DNA of 64,000 nucleotides, taken from NCBI GenBank assembly GCA_036494465.1, contig DASXOJ010000267.1, positions 1 through 64,000 of the forward strand. Reading direction: 5' to 3'. The first letter of the stretch is position 1. The number at the start of each line of letters is the position of its first letter. A program made the translations under genes and the position numbers. This document shows positions 24,426 to 31,728 of this stretch, one piece after another. The notes under the pieces were generated by a model. The model ran no database searches. It saw only the letters and a program-made list of their open reading frames with translations, and was not told the DNA's origin. This DNA comes from CAJCJE01 sp036494465 (GTDB taxonomy: Bacteria > Actinomycetota > Actinomycetes > Mycobacteriales > Pseudonocardiaceae).

Positions 24426-25385
24426 GTGCGTCGTCGGACCCTCGTGCTGATCCCCGTTCTCGGCGCGGTCCTGCTCGGCGCGACCGCCAGCGTCGCGTCG
24501 CCGTGGAACGTGACGTCCACGATCAGCGGCATCCGGCCGGTTTCGCAGCAGGAGAACGCGGACGCCACCCAGTACTGGGCCGGGCACACCGCGGCCAAGG
24601 GCGAACCGAACACCGCGACGACCGGCAGCGCGACCCAGACCAGCGACCCGGCGCCCACCTCGGCCTCCCCCGACGCGCCGACCCAGCAGCCTCCGGCCGC
24701 GCAGGAGCAGCAGCTGACCGCGAGCAACACCAACGGCCTGCCGGTGGTCGGCGCGCTGTTCGCCACCGACGATCAGGGCGACGACGGGCACTTCTGCTCC
24801 GCGAGCGTGGTCGCCAGCCCGCACGGCGACCTGGTGCTCACCGCGGCCCACTGCATCTACGACACGACCGAGGGCGACTACGACACCGACATCGTGTTCA
24901 TCCCGGACTACCACGACGGCCAGGCCCCGTACGGCGTGTGGACGCCGAGCGCGCTGGTCGTCGACCCGAGGTGGATCAGCGACGGCGATCAGGATCTCGA
25001 CTTCGGCTTCCTGGTCGTGCACCAGGACGGCAACGACCGGACCGTGCAGAGCGAGACCGGCGCCAACCAGCTCGGCACCAGCCTCGGCTTCGACCTGCCG
25101 ATCCAGGTCACCGGCTACCCGGACGGCGCGTCCGAACCGGTCACCTGCGCGACCACGTCCTCCCAGGAGGACACCTACCAGATGCGGTTCGACTGCGACG
25201 GCTTCCCGAACGGCACCAGCGGCAGCCCCTGGGTGACCAACGTGAACCCGGCGACCGGCCTGGGCACCGTGGTGGGCGTGATCGGCGGCTACGAGCAGGG
25301 CGGCGACACCCCGCAGGTGTCCTACTCCAGCTACTTCGACCAGGACGTCCTGGATCTCTACAACACCACGGTCGGCCAGAGCTAG
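24426..25385 (+). CDS. secreted trypsin-like/V8-like serine protease
   Basis: A 319-residue exported protease. Residues 1-24 are a Sec signal (RRR, then LVLIPVLGAVLLGA, cleavage near ASVAS). A Thr/Gln/Pro-rich propeptide follows to about residue 100. The chymotrypsin-fold domain starts at VVGALFATD and has the catalytic His in LTAAHC (H142), a likely Asp in DLDFGFLVV and the Ser in GTSGSPW. Cys pairs suggest disulfides. GTG at 24426 was chosen because GGGGAGG lies 7 bases upstream; in-frame codons further upstream give no signal peptide. A near-consensus promoter precedes it. Confidence 0.88.
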   Translation: MRRRTLVLIPVLGAVLLGATASVASPWNVTSTISGIRPVSQQENADATQYWAGHTAAKGEPNTATTGSATQTSDPAPTSASPDAPTQQPPAAQEQQLTASNTNGLPVVGALFATDDQGDDGHFCSASVVASPHGDLVLTAAHCIYDTTEGDYDTDIVFIPDYHDGQAPYGVWTPSALVVDPRWISDGDQDLDFGFLVVHQDGNDRTVQSETGANQLGTSLGFDLPIQVTGYPDGASEPVTCATTSSQEDTYQMRFDCDGFPNGTSGSPWVTNVNPATGLGTVVGVIGGYEQGGDTPQVSYSSYFDQDVLDLYNTTVGQS

Positions 25386-25465
25386 TCGTCGAGCTCCCCT
25401 TCCAGTTCGAGGTAGACCGCGCGCAACTGGTCCAGCGTCGATTGGTCGGGTTCGGCCCGCCTCAA
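25382..25465 (-). other. short coding-like fragment behind the methyltransferase gene
   Basis: From a TTG at 25463-25465 the minus strand reads LRRAEPDQSTLDQLRAVYLE and then LEGELDD before a stop, about 27 residues. It looks like an acidic helical protein C-terminus, is out of frame with the methyltransferase that ends at 25479, and overlaps the protease stop. No ribosome-binding site is clear. It is either a remnant of a lost gene or a tail of the methyltransferase separated by a frameshift. Confidence 0.35.
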
Positions 25466-25478
25466 AACACGCGAGGTC

Positions 25479-26315
25479 TCACAGCACGCGAGCGACCCCG
25501 GCGAACCCGGTGAGCCGACCCGCCAGCTCGTCGTCTTCGCTGTCCGAATCGGCGTGCCACTCCCACATGTGCACCACACCCGGCTCGACGAACTCCAGAC
25601 CGGCGAACAACGCCTCGAACTGCGCCTTGCTGCGGTAGGTGAACGGAGTGTCGGTGCGGTTGTAGACCGTGCCCACCGTCGCCGTGCCCGCCCGGCGCTC
25701 GGTCGTCAGGTCGTCCTGCGACGGGTGCGACATGGCCACGTAGCTGCCCGGGGCCAGGCGCGCCACGTAACCGGCGATGATGCCCGCCGGATCGTCCGCG
25801 TCCGAGACGTACTGCAGCACGCCCGCCGCGATCAGCGCGATCGGCCGCTCCAGGTCCAGCATCGCCTTGGTGTCCGGGTGCTCCAGCACCTCGTCCGGCC
25901 TGCGCAGGTCGGCGTGGATGGCGGTGGCCTTGTCGTCGCCTGCCAGGATGGTGTTGCTGTGCGTGACGGCGATCGGTTCGAGGTCGACGTAGACGACGTG
26001 CGCGTCCGGGTTGGCGCGCTGGGCGATCTCGTGCACGTTGCCGACGGTAGGGATGCCCGAGCCGAGGTCGAGGAACTGGTCGATGCCTTGGCTGGTCAGG
26101 TACGACACGGCGCGGCGCAGGTAGGAGCGGTTCGCGCGCATGCCAAGGCCGATGGCCGGATGCGCCCGCTGCAACGCCTGCGCGGCCTCGCGATCTACCT
26201 CGAAGTTGTGCGCGCCGCCGAGGAAATAGTCATAGATTCGAGCGGAAGACGGTCGGTCGACATCCACCTTGTCCAGGAGCTTCCTGGGTACGAGGGGCCG
26301 GTCGGGTCGTTCCAT
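25479..26315 (-). CDS. SAM-dependent methyltransferase (DUF574 / Methyltransf_19 family)
   Basis: A 278-residue actinomycete methyltransferase. The family start is visible: DRPSSARIYDYFLGGAHNFEVDR near residues 20-42. The SAM site FLDLGSGIPTVGNVHE follows near 85, then VVYVDLEPIAVTHS and PIALIAAGVLQYV. The C-terminal region has GTVYNRTDTPFTYRS and FVEPGVVHMWEW. Such proteins occur in many copies in actinomycetes and their substrates are unknown. ATG at 26315 follows AGGAGG by 7 bases. An in-frame upstream extension to 26522 lacks coding character. Confidence 0.88.
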   Translation of the reverse strand: MERPDRPLVPRKLLDKVDVDRPSSARIYDYFLGGAHNFEVDREAAQALQRAHPAIGLGMRANRSYLRRAVSYLTSQGIDQFLDLGSGIPTVGNVHEIAQRANPDAHVVYVDLEPIAVTHSNTILAGDDKATAIHADLRRPDEVLEHPDTKAMLDLERPIALIAAGVLQYVSDADDPAGIIAGYVARLAPGSYVAMSHPSQDDLTTERRAGTATVGTVYNRTDTPFTYRSKAQFEALFAGLEFVEPGVVHMWEWHADSDSEDDELAGRLTGFAGVARVL

Positions 26316-26584
26316 CAAGGATCCTCCTGCTCGGACAGGCCGTTCCGCCCCACTATCGAGGATTGCAACCCGGCACCCCAGGGCATTCCCGCTGTCGTGT
26401 ACCGCCAATAGAGTGACACACACCCGATCGAGTGAGGGGCTCAGCGTGCAATTGGTACGTAAAGTCACCAAGCGCAACATTACGACCGCTCCGAGCCACC
26501 TAACTCGACCGTCCTCGTTCACTGGTTAGCATCGGTATGTCATCAACTGAAATATTCCAGGAAACCGACCGCGGAAGGAACACC
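26316..26584. promoter_or_regulatory. divergent intergenic region, methyltransferase / PEBP gene
   Basis: This 269-bp region between divergent genes is AT-richer than its neighbours in its right half and holds no gene. A TAGCAT at about 26526-26531 could serve as a -10 box for the PEBP gene. Beyond that no clear site was seen. Confidence 0.3.
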
Positions 26585-27127
26585 ATGAGCCTCGATCGAC
26601 CGGTGCCGCCGGATCCGTACAGCATGCTGCCGCCCGTCCCCTCCTTCACGGTCACGTCGACCGACGTCACCGACGGTGAGACGCTCGGCAACGCGCAGGT
26701 GTTCGACGGCATGGGCGCCGGCGGCGAGAACATCTCCCCCCAGCTGAGCTGGAGCGGCGCACCCGAGGGCACCAAGAGCTACGTGGTCACCTGCTACGAC
26801 CCGGACGCGCCGACCGGTTCCGGTTTCTGGCACTGGGTCGCGGTGAACGTCCCGGCCTCGGTGACCGAACTCGCGACCGGCGTTGGCAAGGACGATGCGA
26901 GCCTGCCCGGCGACGCCTTCCACGTGCGCTCCGACTTCGGCACCAAGGCGTTCGGCGGCGCCGCCCCGCCGCCCGGCGACCGCCCGCACCGCTACTTCTT
27001 CGCGGTGCACGCCGTGGACGTGGCGAAGCTGGACGTCGACGGCGACGTAGCGCCCGCGATCGTCGGCTTCAACCTCGCCTTCCACACCCTGGCGCGAGCC
27101 GTGGTCACGCCCACATACGCGCGCTGA
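26585..27127 (+). CDS. YbhB/YbcL-type phosphatidylethanolamine-binding protein
   Basis: A 180-residue PEBP/Raf-kinase-inhibitor-like protein. Family elements: NISPQLSWSGAPEGTKSYVVTCYDPDAP near residues 41-68 and GFWHWVAVNVPASVTEL, forming the anion-binding pocket, then AAPPPGDRPHRYFFAVHAVD and the end GFNLAFHTLARAVVTPTYAR. No signal peptide, so it is cytoplasmic. The function of bacterial members is not well defined. ATG at 26585 follows GGAAGG; an upstream in-frame ATG at 26537 has no ribosome-binding site. Confidence 0.88.
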   Translation: MSLDRPVPPDPYSMLPPVPSFTVTSTDVTDGETLGNAQVFDGMGAGGENISPQLSWSGAPEGTKSYVVTCYDPDAPTGSGFWHWVAVNVPASVTELATGVGKDDASLPGDAFHVRSDFGTKAFGGAAPPPGDRPHRYFFAVHAVDVAKLDVDGDVAPAIVGFNLAFHTLARAVVTPTYAR

Positions 27128-27195
27128 CCGCACCGGGAATCCCCCGGCCGATCCGCCAGTTACGGTGAGTACGAACTGGCGGATCGGCAAACGGG

Positions 27196-28611
27196 ATGGC
27201 TGCTGTGCAGATCAACGACGGGCGGCACTACGACCTGGTGATCATCGGTACGGGCTCCGGTAACTCGGTCCTCGATCCGCGCTTCGCCGACAAGCGGGTC
27301 GCCATCGTCGAGAAGGGCACGTTCGGCGGCACCTGCCTCAACGTCGGCTGCATCCCCACCAAGATGTTCGTGCACACTGCCGACATCGCGTCCTACGCGA
27401 CGCACGGCCCGCGCTACGGCGTCGACACCGAACTGCATGGCGTGCGCTGGGCGGAGATCCGCGACCGCATCTTCGGCCGGATCGACCCGATCGCCGCGGG
27501 CGGCAAGATGTACCGCACCGAACACCCGGACAACAAGAACGTCACCGTCTACACCGAGCAAGCCCGCTTCACCGGCCCCAAGACCCTCCAGGTCGGTGAG
27601 GGCCCCGAAGCACAGACCATCACCGCGGACCAGTTCGTGCTCGCGGCGGGCGGCCGCCCGGTGATCCCGGACATCGACGGGCTGGACAGCGTCGAGTACT
27701 ACACCAGCGACTCGATCATGCGCCTCGACGAACTCCCCCAGCGGATGATCATCCTCGGCACCGGGTTCATCAGCGCCGAGTTCGCGCACGTGTTCTCGTC
27801 GTTCGGCGTGCAGGTCACCATGGTCGCGCGGTCGGAACGCCTGCTGCGCGCGGAGGACGAGGCGATCAGCGACCGGTTCACCGAACTCGCCAAGGACCGC
27901 TGGGATGTCCGCACCAACCGCAAGACCACGAGCGTCACCAAGTCCGCCGACGGCATCGAGCTACACCTGGAAGGCCCCAACGGCGCGGAATCCGTCACCG
28001 CCGACGTGCTGCTGATCGCGATCGGACGCACCCCCAACTCGGACCTGCTCGACGTCACCAAGACCGGCGTCGAGGTGGACGGCACCGGGCACGTGGTCGT
28101 CGACGACTTCCAACAGACCACAGTGGACGGGATCTACGCGCTCGGCGACATCTCATCGCCCTTCGAGCTCAAGCACGTCGCCAACCACGAAGCGCGGATC
28201 GTGCAACACAACCTGCTGCACCCGGATGCCCGGATCAAGGCCGACCACCGCTTCATCCCGCACGCCGTGTTCACCGCCCCGCAGATCGCCTCCGTCGGCC
28301 TGACCGAGGCCCAGGCGCAGGCACGCGGGCTGAACTACGTCACGTCCCAACAGGACTACGCGGGCATCGCCTACGGCTGGGCGATGGAAGACACCACCGG
28401 CTTCCTCAAGCTGATCGCCGACCCGGCCACTGGTCAACTGCTCGGGGCGCACATCATCGGCCCACAGGCGCCCACCGTGATCCAGCCGCTCATCCAGGCC
28501 ATGAGCTTCGGCCTGGATGCCCGCAGCATGGCGCGCGGCCAGTACTGGATCCACCCCGCGATGCCCGAGTTGATCGAGAACGCCCTGCTCAACCTCCCCC
28601 TGGAAAGCTGA
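27196..28611 (+). CDS. mtr: mycothione reductase
   Basis: A 471-residue flavoprotein disulfide reductase that regenerates mycothiol from mycothione using NADPH. The FAD motif is VIIGTGSGNSVLD near residue 15. The redox-active Cys pair is in GTCLNVGCIPTK. NAD(P) binding is at ILGTGFISAEFAHVF and the second FAD motif at IYALGDISSP. The catalytic base lies in WIHPAMPELIENALL near the end. GTGSGN in place of the usual GxGPGG is typical of Mtr rather than lipoamide dehydrogenase. Its presence supports an actinobacterial host with mycothiol as main thiol. Confidence 0.95.
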   Translation: MAAVQINDGRHYDLVIIGTGSGNSVLDPRFADKRVAIVEKGTFGGTCLNVGCIPTKMFVHTADIASYATHGPRYGVDTELHGVRWAEIRDRIFGRIDPIAAGGKMYRTEHPDNKNVTVYTEQARFTGPKTLQVGEGPEAQTITADQFVLAAGGRPVIPDIDGLDSVEYYTSDSIMRLDELPQRMIILGTGFISAEFAHVFSSFGVQVTMVARSERLLRAEDEAISDRFTELAKDRWDVRTNRKTTSVTKSADGIELHLEGPNGAESVTADVLLIAIGRTPNSDLLDVTKTGVEVDGTGHVVVDDFQQTTVDGIYALGDISSPFELKHVANHEARIVQHNLLHPDARIKADHRFIPHAVFTAPQIASVGLTEAQAQARGLNYVTSQQDYAGIAYGWAMEDTTGFLKLIADPATGQLLGAHIIGPQAPTVIQPLIQAMSFGLDARSMARGQYWIHPAMPELIENALLNLPLES

Positions 28612-28619
28612 GCTAGAGC

Positions 28620-28813
28620 GTGGTCGACGATCGCGAAGAAGTCGTGATTACCCGTGCGGGGCACGAATCTGTGGTCATCGTGTCTCTGGATGACTACGAG
28701 TCCCTCAAGGAAACGGCTTACCTCTGCGCAGTCCCGCGAACGCTCGACGTCTACTTGCTTCTATCGAACGACCTGAAGACGGTCAAGGCACCCATCACGA
28801 GCTTCAGGACTGA
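28620..28813 (+). pseudogene. YefM/Phd-type antitoxin gene, truncated and frameshifted
   Basis: Homology to YefM begins abruptly 8 bases after the mtr stop with VVDDREEVVITRAGHES, VVIVSLDDYESLKETAY, so the first ~20 residues (DNA-binding arm) are missing. At about 28722-28724 one base appears lost. The other frame continues with LRSPANARRLLASIERP and EDGQGTHHELQD and stops at 28811-28813, eight bases before yoeB. As read from GTG 28620, the product leaves the YefM sequence after KETAYL and runs into the toxin gene in the wrong frame. No intact antitoxin is encoded here. Confidence 0.82.
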
Positions 28814-28821
28814 GGCGGCCG

Positions 28822-29082
28822 GTGAAGCTGCGGTGGGACGAGTCAGCCTGGGCCGACTACAAATGGTGGCAGGCTCAGGATCGGAAGGTCCTGAAAAGGA
28901 CCAACGCTCTGCTCCAGGACATCGAACGAAATGGCAACGAGGGCATCGGCAAGCCTGAAGCGCTCAAGCACGGGTTCCACGGCTACTGGTCACGTCGGAT
29001 CACCGACGAGCACCGGCTCGTCTACAAGATCGTCGACGATCAGATTCGGATCGCGGCCTACCGGTACCACTACGAGCACTAA
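28822..29082 (+). CDS. yoeB: YoeB-type toxin, ribosome-dependent mRNA endonuclease
   Basis: An 86-residue RelE/ParE-superfamily toxin closely following E. coli YoeB: WDESAWADYKWWQAQDRK, GKPEALKHGF, YWSRRITDEHRLVY and the end AAYRYHYEH. The catalytic residues fall at the E. coli positions: E46, R65, H83 and Y84. It should cleave mRNA in the ribosomal A site. GTG at 28822 follows GAGG by about 6 bases. The toxin frame is intact although the upstream antitoxin gene is broken, so the strain must have silenced it, lost expression, or carry another neutralising antitoxin. Confidence 0.9.
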   Translation: MKLRWDESAWADYKWWQAQDRKVLKRTNALLQDIERNGNEGIGKPEALKHGFHGYWSRRITDEHRLVYKIVDDQIRIAAYRYHYEH

Positions 29083-29093
29083 CTCGCGCCTGC

Positions 29094-30383
29094 TCACACG
29101 TATCGGGCGCGACCGACGAACCAGCCAATGACGACCTCGGCGACCAGGATGGCGAGCAGCGCGAACAGTGACACCGTCCAGCCGCCGGTGATGCTGTGCA
29201 GCAAACCGAAGCCCAGCGGGCCGAGCGCGGCGATCAGGTAGCCGACGCTCTGCGTCATGGTGGACAGGGCGCGGGTGTCGGCGGCCGACGACGAGCGCAG
29301 CGAGATCAGGGCGACGCCGAGCGCGAACACACCCATGCCGATCCCGATGCACAGCACCCACAGCCACGGCGCGGCGCCGGGCGCGACCAGGATGCCGACC
29401 ACGCCGATCACCCCGACCGCGCAAATCCCCGCCGTCCACACCGACTGCGAGCGGGCACGGGCGGCGATCGGCACGATGATCAGGCTGATCGGCACGCCGA
29501 GCAAGCTGCACAGCGCCATCATCACGCCCGCGGTGCCCCTGCCGATCCCGGCGGCCATCAGCACCTGCGGCAGCCAGCCCATCAGCGCGTAGGCGGACAT
29601 CGCCTGCAACCCGAAGAACACCGTGACCAGCCAGGCGAACGGCCGGTGGAACATCCGCGCGTTCGCGGGGGCGGGCAGGTTCGGGTCGGGGCCGGGCAGC
29701 GGGTTCTTGTGGTGGCGCGCGGCGATCAACCACAGCACGAAGCCGAGTGCGGCCGGAATCGCCCAGAAGCTCAGCGAGAACCGCCAGCCGCCGAACGAGG
29801 ACGCCAGCGGGGTCGCCACGGCCGACGAAAGCGCGGCGACGCCTTGCAGGACGGCGGTGTAGAGGCCGGTGATCAGGCCGATCCGGTGGCCGTAGGACTC
29901 CTTGACCACCACCGGCAGCAGCACGTTGCACACGGCGATACCGCCACCGGCGAGCAGCGTGCCGAGCAGCAGCACCGTGGAGCCGGAGATCGCGCGGACC
30001 AGCACGCCGACGGTGAGCAGGGCGACCGCGATGCCGATGGCGCGGGCGACGCCGACGCGGCGGGTCAGCGGCGGCGCGAGGAAGCCGACCGCGCCGAAGC
30101 AGATGGTGGGCAGCGCGGTGAGCACGCTGACCAGTCCGGCGGGCATGCCGAGGCCCGCACGCACCTCGTCGAGCACCGGACCGAGGCCGGTGACGGCGGG
30201 CCGGAGGTTGGCCGCGACGAGCAGCACGGCGACCACGAGTAGCGCACTGGGTACGAGCGGTCCGCGCAACCTGGCGGCCCGCTTCGCCGATTCGGTCACC
30301 GCGGACGGCTCCGGCGCGGCAGACTTGCTGTTGGCGGGCTTGCCGCCGGGGGTGTGATCACCACTCACTGCCTCGACTGTCAC
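29094..30383 (-). CDS. MFS transporter, CynX/NimT family
   Basis: A 429-residue membrane protein with about 12 hydrophobic segments after a polar 40-residue N-terminus. VAANLRPAVTGLGPVLDEVRAGLG near residue 57 is the hallmark of the CynX/NimT (cyanate/nitroimidazole) branch. GLITGLYTAVLQGVAALSSA and MFHRPFAWLVTVFFGLQAMSAYALMG also fit. The substrate is unknown. GTG at 30381-30383 faces the FadR-type regulator gene across a 47-bp divergent region with an inverted repeat, so that regulator probably controls it. Confidence 0.88.
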   Translation of the reverse strand: MTVEAVSGDHTPGGKPANSKSAAPEPSAVTESAKRAARLRGPLVPSALLVVAVLLVAANLRPAVTGLGPVLDEVRAGLGMPAGLVSVLTALPTICFGAVGFLAPPLTRRVGVARAIGIAVALLTVGVLVRAISGSTVLLLGTLLAGGGIAVCNVLLPVVVKESYGHRIGLITGLYTAVLQGVAALSSAVATPLASSFGGWRFSLSFWAIPAALGFVLWLIAARHHKNPLPGPDPNLPAPANARMFHRPFAWLVTVFFGLQAMSAYALMGWLPQVLMAAGIGRGTAGVMMALCSLLGVPISLIIVPIAARARSQSVWTAGICAVGVIGVVGILVAPGAAPWLWVLCIGIGMGVFALGVALISLRSSSAADTRALSTMTQSVGYLIAALGPLGFGLLHSITGGWTVSLFALLAILVAEVVIGWFVGRARYV

Positions 30384-30384
30384 T

Positions 30385-30402
30385 CGTCTACTATGACAGA
30401 CG
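30385..30402. promoter_or_regulatory. putative operator between MFS and FadR-type genes
   Basis: CGTCT (30385-30389) and AGACG (30398-30402) form an inverted repeat with an 8-base spacer, directly beside the MFS start codon and 29 bases before the regulator start. Position suggests a binding site for the divergent FadR-type regulator controlling both genes. The arms are short, so chance is possible. Confidence 0.45.
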
Positions 30403-30430
30403 TAGGATGTTAGGACGAAAGGTTTTCGCG

Positions 30431-31147
30431 GTGTCGCTCACCACGCCAGAGGGCCGATCGGCCACGTCCCCGCTGACCGCGACGCGCCGCACCGGCCTCG
30501 TCGACCAGGTCATCGAGCAGATGCGCGGCGCGATCAGCCGCGGCGACTGGCCAGTCGACCAGCGCATCCCGCCCGAGCCCGAACTGGTCAGCGCGCTGGG
30601 TGTGGGCCGCAACACGGTCCGGGAGGCGGTCCGGGCGCTCTCGCACGCGGGTCTGCTCGACGTCCGCCAGGGCGATGGCACCTTCGTGCGCGCGACCAGC
30701 GAGATCAGCGGCGCGCTGCGCAGGCTCTACGGCACCCACCTGCGCGAGGTGCTAGAAGTCCGGCGCGCACTGGAAGTCGAAGGCGCGCGAATGGCCGCGA
30801 CCGAGCGCACCGACGCCGAACTCGCCGACCTGACCAAGGCGCTGGCCGACCGCGACAACGCCATCGAACGCCAGGACCTGGAAGGCGTCCTCGACGCGGA
30901 CACCCGCTTCCACCGCCAGGTCGTCGAATGCTCACACAACGGCCTGCTCATCGAGCTGTACCAGGGGCTCACCGAAACGTTTCGGGCCAGCGTCGCCAGC
31001 ACGCTGGACGGCGACGGACCCGGCCACAAGATCGAACACTCCGGGCTGCTGAACGCCATCGCGAACCGCGACCCGGAACGGGCAGGCACCGAAGCGGGCG
31101 GGTTCTTCCAGGAACTGATCGACCGCTACGGCCAGCCGGGAACCTGA
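30431..31147 (+). CDS. FadR-subfamily GntR transcriptional regulator
   Basis: A 238-residue regulator. The N-terminal winged helix-turn-helix spans about residues 18-85, with RIPPEPELVSALGVGRNTVRE and ALSHAGLLDVRQGDGTFVRA. The C-terminal all-helical FCD effector domain has VRRALEVEGARMAA, DADTRFHRQVVECSHN and EHSGLLNAIANRDPERA; the Asp and His residues fit metal-assisted ligand binding. GTG at 30431 follows AAAGG by 8 bases. Divergent placement suggests control of the CynX/NimT transporter and itself. The ligand is unknown. Confidence 0.9.
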   Translation: MSLTTPEGRSATSPLTATRRTGLVDQVIEQMRGAISRGDWPVDQRIPPEPELVSALGVGRNTVREAVRALSHAGLLDVRQGDGTFVRATSEISGALRRLYGTHLREVLEVRRALEVEGARMAATERTDAELADLTKALADRDNAIERQDLEGVLDADTRFHRQVVECSHNGLLIELYQGLTETFRASVASTLDGDGPGHKIEHSGLLNAIANRDPERAGTEAGGFFQELIDRYGQPGT

Positions 31148-31179
31148 GCACAGGCCGCGCAGCAACCGATCTGCGCGGC

Positions 31180-31728
31180 TCAGAGCCCGATCGCGCCGTC
31201 GATTCGTTCGCGCAGCAGATCCGCGTGGCCGTTGTGCCGGGCGTACTCCTCGACCAGGTGGATCAGCACCCAGCGCAGCGACACCTCGCCACGCCAGTCG
31301 TCGACGCCGGTCACATCAAGGTTCGGCGCGTTCGCGATGAACTCGTCGGTGAACGCGATCTCCTCGCGCAGCGCGGTCCATGCCTGCGCGATGACGTCGT
31401 TCTCGCCGACCGCACCGTCGAAGTCGCCGTCCGGGTCGCAGGTCGAACTGAATCGCGGCGGCACTGGCTTGCCCGCGAGCACCTGCCGGAACCAGCGCCG
31501 CTCCACGTCGGCGAGGTGCCGGACCAGGCCGAGCAGCGACAGCGTGGACGGCTCGACCGAGCGGGTGGCGAGTTCGGTGTGCAGGCCGGCGCACTTGAGG
31601 CGGAGCGTGGCGCGCTGGGCGTTGAGGAACTCGACGAGCATGCTCCGCTCGTCGCCGACGGCCTTGGCGCCGACGCGCGGGTCGGCTTCCTCGCCGATGA
31701 ACATCTCGGCGCGACGCTGCTGGCTCAT
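31180..31728 (-). CDS. DinB-fold protein, putative mycothiol-dependent transferase
   Basis: A 182-residue DinB-superfamily (DUF664-like) protein. Metal-ligand histidines are likely in LLGLVRHLADVERRWF (about residue 70) and LIHLVEEYARHNGHADLLRERIDG (about 155-175), the usual three-His arrangement. Relatives in actinobacteria include mycothiol S-transferases, which fits a genome with mycothione reductase, but the substrate is not visible. ATG at 31728 overlaps the cobQ stop as ATGA, so it is co-translated with cobQ. Confidence 0.8.
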   Translation of the reverse strand: MSQQRRAEMFIGEEADPRVGAKAVGDERSMLVEFLNAQRATLRLKCAGLHTELATRSVEPSTLSLLGLVRHLADVERRWFRQVLAGKPVPPRFSSTCDPDGDFDGAVGENDVIAQAWTALREEIAFTDEFIANAPNLDVTGVDDWRGEVSLRWVLIHLVEEYARHNGHADLLRERIDGAIGL

